NCBI GenBank assembly: GCA_021234155.1
Contig: JAJEKV010000058.1
Coordinates: 1,791,060-1,855,059 of the forward strand
DNA: 64,000 bases
Reading direction: 5' to 3'
From: Isoetes taiwanensis
Lineage: Eukaryota > Streptophyta > Lycopodiopsida > Isoetales > Isoetaceae
The position numbers were made by a program, and so were the translations under genes. Position 1 is the first letter of the stretch. Every line of letters starts with the position of its first letter. Shown piece by piece: positions 57,601-64,000 of the stretch. The notes under the pieces were generated by a model. It searched no databases. It saw only the letters and a program-made list of their open reading frames with translations, and was not told where the DNA came from.

Positions 57601-58908
57601 TTTACAATGGATCTGTTCAAACAGCACTTTATATCCCAAATCCACCAGCTGGCATAAGGATATGAGATTTCTAACAAGACTGGGCACACACAAAACATCT
57701 CTCAATTTTACAATTTTGCCATTTAAGTCAAACAACTCTAAAACTCCAGTATCTTCTATTTTCTTCAAACCCCCATCACCAAGTTGCACATGTCCTTCTT
57801 TCTTTTCCCACTCCTTAAGCATATGCAAATCACACATCACACTTTTTTCTGCTCCTAAATCTATAACAACAAATTGGTTATTGCTTTTCCTTGGAAACTC
57901 TGAAACATTGCAAGTTAAATTCTTCCTTACCTCCAAGGTGTCATCCTCAAGTTCACCTTCACTACTATCTTGTTTTTCTACCACATTAATACTTGAGCCT
58001 CCTTTGAATTTTCCCTTGCCCTGCCACCTCTATAAGTTCCAAAAATCTCCCTCGACCTCTTCCCTTTTTTTTAGGGCTTGGGCAATCGAAGCAAAATGAC
58101 CTTTGCCTTCACAATTGAAACATCTAAATTCCTTCTCACTATTGTTTGGACACTCACTCTTTAGGTGACCAAATTGATTACATGCATAACAAGGTCCTAC
58201 TTTTCCTCTTGAAAAACCACCTCTTTTTTAGTCTTACACATACAAGATCTCTGAGGACCGATGAGCTTCCTCCCGAGTAATAGTAGACTGTTCAAATTAA
58301 ATATTATCATTCGATAGCATGCTCCTTGGAAGTGGCTACATTTCTGAGTAAAGTTGCCAAGTGACTATTATGAGATACTGCTCTTGCCAAAGCTAGTATT
58401 TGATATTGTTCATTCAAGATATTTCCAGCTCCCTCAAGATCTGCAATAATGGAATCAAATCTCTCCAAAAGTCAGTCAAGTTATCTTTCTCAAACAATTT
58501 CATCTTCCTTAACTGTTTTTCTAGCACATCTATTTGTGAAGAACTTTTTTTTGTTCATAGTGCTTTATCAAATAATCCCACATTTCCTTAGGCTTCATGC
58601 CTCGAAGCTTCGATTTTTAAGGCGGTGCCTACCTTACACATGATTATGGCACGGGCCTCCATAATCTTAGCTTCATCTTCTGCTCCGAACTTCGGAGAAG
58701 TTGCCCTTCCATTGAGACACACCTTCACGAAGTTCCCCGCACCCGATTGAGCATTACTACTACTAGCGGCCGGGACTTGAATCACGAGCTAGTTGCACCT
58801 TCTTGGACTACCATCAAACTACCATCAAACAAATACCACAATTTTTCAAACTCCATCTCCTTTAAAAACTCTAATAATAGATTTGCCGAATCTGGTTGTG
58901 TCATTACC
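54658..58908 (-). pseudogene. copia-2 internal region, unit 5 (gag-pol)
   Basis: Contains the longest open piece of the array, 57199-57984 (261 residues). It covers the gag end, protease, pre-integrase (WHNRLCHVNAAIIKRLGEKG) and integrase start (HTDLCGPINVTSL). The protease reads VIDLGAEKSV, with Leu where the catalytic D-S-G Ser belongs. RT at 55784-56239 (FKARLVAQGFTQKKG, MDVSTTFLNAKLEEEIYLRP) and 55356-55736. IN piece at 56773-57084. Confidence 0.9.
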
Positions 58909-59429
58909 TATATTTTAGCATACACTGGGGATTGTATATGCCAAGACTTTCTCCTTCAAACCCCTCCGCACCTATATTTGCATACATTTATTTTCTATGA
59001 CAATCGGAGTCATATATATATTTTCTCATCAACTTTGGATATATCCACTTGTCAAATCGTGCATGCCCTTCATATAGAAAGTTTTCAACTTGCCTAAATA
59101 ATAGGATGCCTGTTTTGTCCTTATCTTCCGGTATGCGTTGACTTTGACCCGTTGACCCGATCAACCCAAAACCCTAAGTGGCGGGCGGGGGTGTGCGTGT
59201 GTTTCTAAGCGAGCCCGGCAACACCGGGTAGGGTGTGCCCGCCCTGCTGACTTTGACTTTGACTTTGACTTTGACTTTGACTTTGACTCACTTTTTGCTT
59301 CTCATAGGTCTCCCCATTCAACTGCTTAACTTTGAATAACATGACACCATTTAACAACTCTAATCTAATCGCCCTTTGCTTCTCATAGATTAGAATATCA
59401 CATGACACATAATTTTGTCATTTCCAACA
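58909..59429 (-). repeat. copia-2 LTR F (low end damaged)
   Basis: The high end TTTCCAACA is at 59429. The expected TGTTAGAATC at the other end is not recognisable; the start near 58909 is approximate. The TTTGAC array (59248-59290) is preceded by scrambled CCCTGCTGAC. Confidence 0.75.
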
Positions 59430-62400
59430 TTCCCCTTCATGTGATATTCCCTGTCATCACATTGTAACAATTTCCTTATTTCACGGAATGCGGATAAAGG
59501 TAGAGCCTTTGTAAGAATATCTGCTCTTTGATCACCAGACACTAACATAGGTCAAATGCACTTGATTTCTTTTGACCATATCTCTCGATAAAATGAACTT
59601 CCATTTCAATGTGTTTTTTGACCTTTAGGTGCAAAAGCTGGATTTTTTGTCATGGCAATGCAACTAGTATTATCACAATAAATGATTGTTGGTCCTCTTT
59701 GAGCAAATCAAATTACGCCATAAGCCTTCTTTCCCAAATAAGTTCCTTAGTCCAGCGAGGTCTCTTGAGTTGTACTTTCGGCTTGACACTAGATAAAGCA
59801 ATCTTTGCTTTGCTTCTTGCACTTCAAACAAGCTGGGGCTCCACCTAATAAAACAACATACCACGAAGTTGATTTTTCGTTTGTCTAAATCTCCTCCCCA
59901 ATCAGCATCACAATAAGCACGCAATTGTAAAATTTGTTTCATTAAATACTATACCAAAATGCATTGTACCTTTTAAGTATTTGAGGATCCTTTTTGCTGC
60001 AATCGGTGTCCTTTACCAGCCACGTCATTGTACCTCTTGAGAATATTAGCTGCAAATGCAATGTCCGGCCTAGTACAATTGGCTACATAGGACAAACAAC
60101 CAATCAAACTTCTGTAAGGTATTTTCTCCATTTGTTTGCTTTTCGGCTTACGTTTTGGACTCATATCTGCAGAGATTACGTGACCGGGGAACCATAGGAG
60201 TATATGCCATATTGCAATCTTCCATATGAAATTTCTTCAACATGTTTTGAATATGCCCTTGTTGACTCAAAGCTAATATCTTGTGATTTACGTCCCAGTA
60301 AACATCTATGCCCGAAACCTCTTTAACTCTCAAGATCACTCATTTGGAATCGTTTCCTTAAGATATCTTTGCAATGATTTAGTACTTGAGTTCCCTTTGA
60401 TATCATAATATTGTCATCAACATATAAAGCAATAATGCACCAGGCATCTCCCATTTTGAACCTATAGATATTACCATCATAATTGAGCTTCTCAAAACCT
60501 TGTTCTACAAGATATCCATCCATACATTTATACCATTCCCTAGGAGATTGTTTAAGACCATAAACTTGCTCTATTCAACTTCCAAATTTTTCCTTTTTCC
60601 TCTTCAAATCCAGTCTTGGGTCTTAAATAAATTTCCTCCTCTAACTTAGCATTCAAGAATGCTGTACTTACATCCATATGATGGATTTCAAGGTCACAAG
60701 CATTAGCAATAGCTAATAACATTCTCAAACTATTTATCTTTACCAATGGTGAGAATGTTTCATCAAAATCTTCTCCTTTTTTCTGTGTAAAGCCTTGTGC
60801 AACAAGTCGGCTTTAAATTTCTTTGTATTTTTGTCTACTCCTGGTTTTATTCTATAGATCCACTTACTTCCAACTATATTCTTATCGAAGGAATATCCAC
60901 TCTTGTATAAGTGTTTGTTCTTTTGAATGCTCTCATTTCTTCTTCCATAGCACATTTCAGTTCTTTCCATTCATATCTTGAACTGCCTCCATATAATTTT
61001 GTGGAATCTTATGCGTTTCAAGTATCAAAATGTCAAATCTGATATTAATTTCTCCCTACGAGATCTAAGTCTTTTACTTTTTTCCAAGTTCGGTTCTACC
61101 ATGAGACTCTAAATCATGTTTGGCTTCTTACGCCAACATTTGAGCTTCGTTTGCGTGCGGGTTTTCTTTTTGGTCTATCAATTTTATCCACTTCTGCCTC
61201 TTGGTGTTCAATCTCTTGCTCAACACGATTCCATACGGCTCAACAACATTACTTGGAATCATTTCGACTCACTATCGAGTCACTCAAATCTACACTGCTC
61301 AATCCTTGAGTTTTTCTTCTTCACTTATTGGTGATTTGTTTCCTCAATACTATCTTTCCTTTCACTTTCACATGGATCTTCGGTTATTTATCTTAGGAAT
61401 TTTCCTATAAAATTCGTTTTCATTGAAGACCACATCTCTACTTATTATAATTTTTCTTTCTTAGCGGGGTCATATAATCTGAATGCTTTTGAGTTAGAAT
61501 CATACCCTACTAGATAAGATATGTATGCTCTATCATCCAACTTTTTCCTCAGTTCTTGGGGAACATGTACAAAGCATAAACATCCATATGCTTTTAATCT
61601 ATCATAAGAAGGTGACTTACGGACCAAAGCATTTACGGAATTGCACCTTTAATACTTGATGAAGGTAACAAGTTTTGAATGTAGGCAATTTGTCTTCACA
61701 GACTTCATCCCATAAATAATTTGGTAAACCCAGAATACTTCAACATGGATCTCCACGGCATCAAGCAAGGTTCTATTTTTCCTTTACGCAACTCCATTTT
61801 GTTGTGGTGAGTATCGCATGTCAATTGCCTCTTGATTCCCCTGTTTACACAAAAACTTTAAATTCATCGGAGATATATTCACCTCCACAATGCGACCTTA
61901 TGCACTTTATCTTTCTTCCGGTTTCTAGCTTCGGTTTTAGCGATAAATAACTTCAAAGCATCACTAGCTTGGTCTTTTTGTTTTCAAAATATAACACTTG
62001 GTTTTTCTGCTGAAATCATCAATAAAACTCATGAAATATTTATGCCCACTCAAACTAGTAACATTTATAGGACCACATAAATCTGTATGTACCAAATCCA
62101 AAATGCCCTTTGCTCTTTTGTGTGACCTTTTAAATGGCAATCTTGATTGCTTTCAAGTTAGCGACCTCCACATAAAAACTTTTCATTTTGTACCTTGGCG
62201 GATATTAATCCCTTTTCCCCAAACCTTTTAATTATTGCGGCATTTACATGACATAATCTGTTATGCCATACTTTCACATCTGAATATTCCACAAGATTAA
62301 TTTCATGAAGATGCTCCATATTCAATCAAAAGATTACCAACTCTTTTGCCAATAAACTTTAATTCACCATTAAGAAACACTTTACAATGGATCTGTTCAA

Positions 62401-63756
62401 ACGGCACTTTATATCCCAAATCCACCGGTGGCATAAGGATATGAGATTTCTAACAAGGCTGGGCACACACAAAACATCTCTCAATTTTACAATTTTGCCA
62501 TTTAAGTCAAACAACTCTAAAACTCCGATTATCTTCTATTTTCTTCAAACCCCCATCACCAAGTTGCACATGTCCTTCTTTCTTTTCCCACTCCTTAAGC
62601 ATATGCAAATCACACATCACACTTTTTTTTTTGCTCCTAAATCTATAACAACAAATTGGTTATTGCTTTTCCTTGGAAACTCAAAACATTGCAAGTTAAA
62701 TTCTTCCTTACCTCCAAGGTGTCATCCTCAAGTTCACCTTCACTACTATCTTGTTTTCTACCACATTAATACTTGAGCCTCCTTTGAATTTTCCCTTGCC
62801 CCCGCCACCTCTATAAGTTCGGAAAATCTCCCTCGACCTCTTCCCTTTTTAGGGCTTGGGCAATCGAGAAACAAAATGACCTTTGCCTTCACAATTGAAA
62901 CATCTAAATTCCTTCTCACTATTGTTTGGACACTCACTCTTTAGGTGACCAAATTGATTACATGCATAACAAGGTCCTACTTTTCCTCTTGAAAAACCAC
63001 CTCTTTTAGTCTTACACGCATACAAGATCTCTGGGGACTGATGAGCTTCCTCACGAGTAATAGTAGAAATTTTTCAAATTACGTGCGTATCATTAGATAG
63101 CATGCTCCTTGGAAGTGGCTACATTTAAATTAAAGTTGCCAAGTGACTATTATGAGATACTGCTCTTGCCAAAGCTAGTATTTGATATTGTTCATTCAAG
63201 ATATTTCCAGCTCCCTCAAGATCTGCAATAATGGAATCAAATCTCTCCAAAAAGTCGGTCAAGTTATCTTTCTCAAACAATTTCATCTTCCTTAAGCTGT
63301 TTTTCTAGCACATCTATTTGTGAAGAACTTTTTTTGTTCATAGTGCTTTATCAAATAATCCCACATTTCCTTAGGCTTCATGCCTCGAAGCTTCGATTTT
63401 AAAGGCGGTGCCTACCTTACACATGATTATGGCTGGGCCTCCATAATCTTAGCTTCATCTTACGCTCGAACTTCGGAGAAGTTGCCCTTCCGGTAGACAC
63501 ACCTTCACGAAGTTCCCCACGCACCAGTTGAGCATTACTACTACTAGCGGCCGGGACTTGAATCACACGAGCTAGTTGCACCCCTTCTTGGACTACCATC
63601 AAACAAATACCACAATTTTTCAAACTCGGTAAAGCTCTAATACTCTCCTTCAGTTTGAAATCCTCCATCTCCTTTAAAACTTCAATAGAGTTCAATAGAT
63701 TTGCCCGAATACGGTTGTCATTATCACCAGGCGGGATTTAGTTAGCTCGATACCAA
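59430..63756 (-). pseudogene. copia-2 internal region, unit 6 (gag-pol)
   Basis: The gag N-terminal part is visible at 63417-63695 (MNSIEVLKEMEDFKLKESIR), probably with a frame slip before a stretch equivalent to copia-1 LEFEHLWHLVDGS. RT at 60552-60746 (MLLAIANACDLEIHHMDVST) and 60148-60523 (YVDDNIMISK). RNase H pieces at 59673-59942. At 59973-60164 it keeps PYRSLIGCLSYVANCTRPDI with the expected CTGT codon context, which units 1-5 have lost. Confidence 0.88.
63745..63755 (-). promoter_or_regulatory. Primer binding site of unit 6, CAG lesion
   Basis: On the minus strand TGGTATCGAGC begins one base after the LTR end (TTCTAACA). The tRNA-iMet site should read TGGTATCAGAGC, so CAG has become CG. 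The same altered site is seen at about 39645, 44481 and 54119. Confidence 0.85.
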
Positions 63757-64000
63757 TGTTAGAATCGAGCTTGGGATTCGAACCCAAGTATGCCAAGACT
63801 CTGTCTCCTTCAAACCCCTCCCGCACCTATTTTGCATACACGCTTTGTATGATTTTCTATGACAATCGGTCATATATATATTTTCTCATCAACACGGATA
63901 TATCCACTTGTCAAATCGTGCATGCCCTTCATATAGAAAGTTTTTCAACTTGCCTAAATAATAGGATGCCTGTTGTCCTTATCTTCCGGTATGTCGTTGA
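63757..64000 (-). repeat. copia-2 LTR G (cut by window end)
   Basis: Starts TGTTAGAATCGAGCTTGG with an intact GGGATTCGAACCC, then the TATA run near 63873. The TTTGAC array and the far end lie outside the window. Confidence 0.9.

Larger units (their letters stand above)
34781..64000 (-). mobile_element. Head-to-tail tandem array of a copia family (copia-2), six internal regions
   Basis: Seven LTRs begin at 34781, 39659, 44493, 49329, 54129, about 58909 and 63757, separated by six internal regions of about 4.25-4.33 kb. All are on the minus strand, with one LTR shared between neighbours. Period 4.78-4.88 kb. The last LTR is cut by the window edge. Domain order on the minus strand within each unit is gag, PR, IN, RT, RH. 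The array sits in a Ty3/gypsy relic. Units are near-identical outside CAG/CTG-associated lesions. The encoded proteins are close relatives of copia-1, but the LTRs are unrelated to its LTRs. Confidence 0.92.

Noticed and set aside
36641..63000. Plus-strand open frames across the copia-2 array
   Set aside because: Antisense shadows of gag-pol; they track the minus-strand domains and have no motifs of their own.
34781..64000. CRISPR-like regular repeat spacing
   Set aside because: The regular period is 4.8 kb and is made of LTRs and retrotransposon bodies; no short repeats with unique spacers.

Overview
This window looks like a stretch of a large, transposon-dense land-plant nuclear genome. 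It has plant-type Ty1/copia elements primed by initiator tRNA-Met, Ty3/gypsy relics, a LINE, remnants of DNA-transposon-type proteins (DUF7869-like, DUF8039-like) and almost no ordinary host gene. The DUF7869-like protein, a non-L1-looking LINE and a Rep-like HUH protein would fit a seed-free plant such as a fern or lycophyte. That lineage guess is an inference and is not proven by the sequence.

Layout. 1-3.6 kb: non-coding sequence, an internally deleted Ty3/gypsy pol fragment (minus) and a (GATAA)n array. 3.85-8.86 kb: broken coding remnants on the minus strand, including a spliced gene start at 8858, in a landscape peppered with GC-rich palindromes of the form ACACGC-n-GCGTGT. 9.07-11.47 kb: a 5'-truncated LINE (minus) with a 9-bp target duplication and a long RT ORF. 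11.5-15 kb: a DUF8039-like fragment, a palindrome cluster with a 74-bp-arm hairpin, duplicated TATA/palindrome promoter modules and a small acidic-protein gene. 15.3-18.2 kb: a DUF7869-type (probable transposase) pseudogene on the plus strand. 18.2-24.4 kb: non-coding with local duplications. 24.4-30.2 kb: an almost complete copia element (copia-1, plus) with two LTRs, a 5-bp TSD, PBS and PPT, inserted in one arm of a fold-back element. 31.3-32.8 kb: a minus-strand gene whose protein carries the HUH (HLHCQ) and YxxK motifs of Rep-type rolling-circle endonucleases, plausibly a replitron-like element. 34.5-34.8 kb: a Ty3/gypsy relic that hosts the next element. 34.78-64.0 kb: a head-to-tail array (minus) of a second copia family, LTR-int-LTR-int and so on, with seven LTRs and six internal regions at a period of about 4.8 kb, running off the window.

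Two observations stand out. First, the copia array shares single LTRs between successive internal regions. Second, the array copies are nearly identical except at CAG/CTG triplets, where bases are deleted or scrambled. The same lesion damages a primer binding site, a protease active-site codon and an intron acceptor about 25 kb away. CAG/CTG is the plant CHG methylation context, so much of the apparent frameshifting may be a long-read base-calling artefact at methylated sites and not true decay. Readers should treat 'pseudogene' labels in the array and in 3.8-8.9 kb with that in mind.
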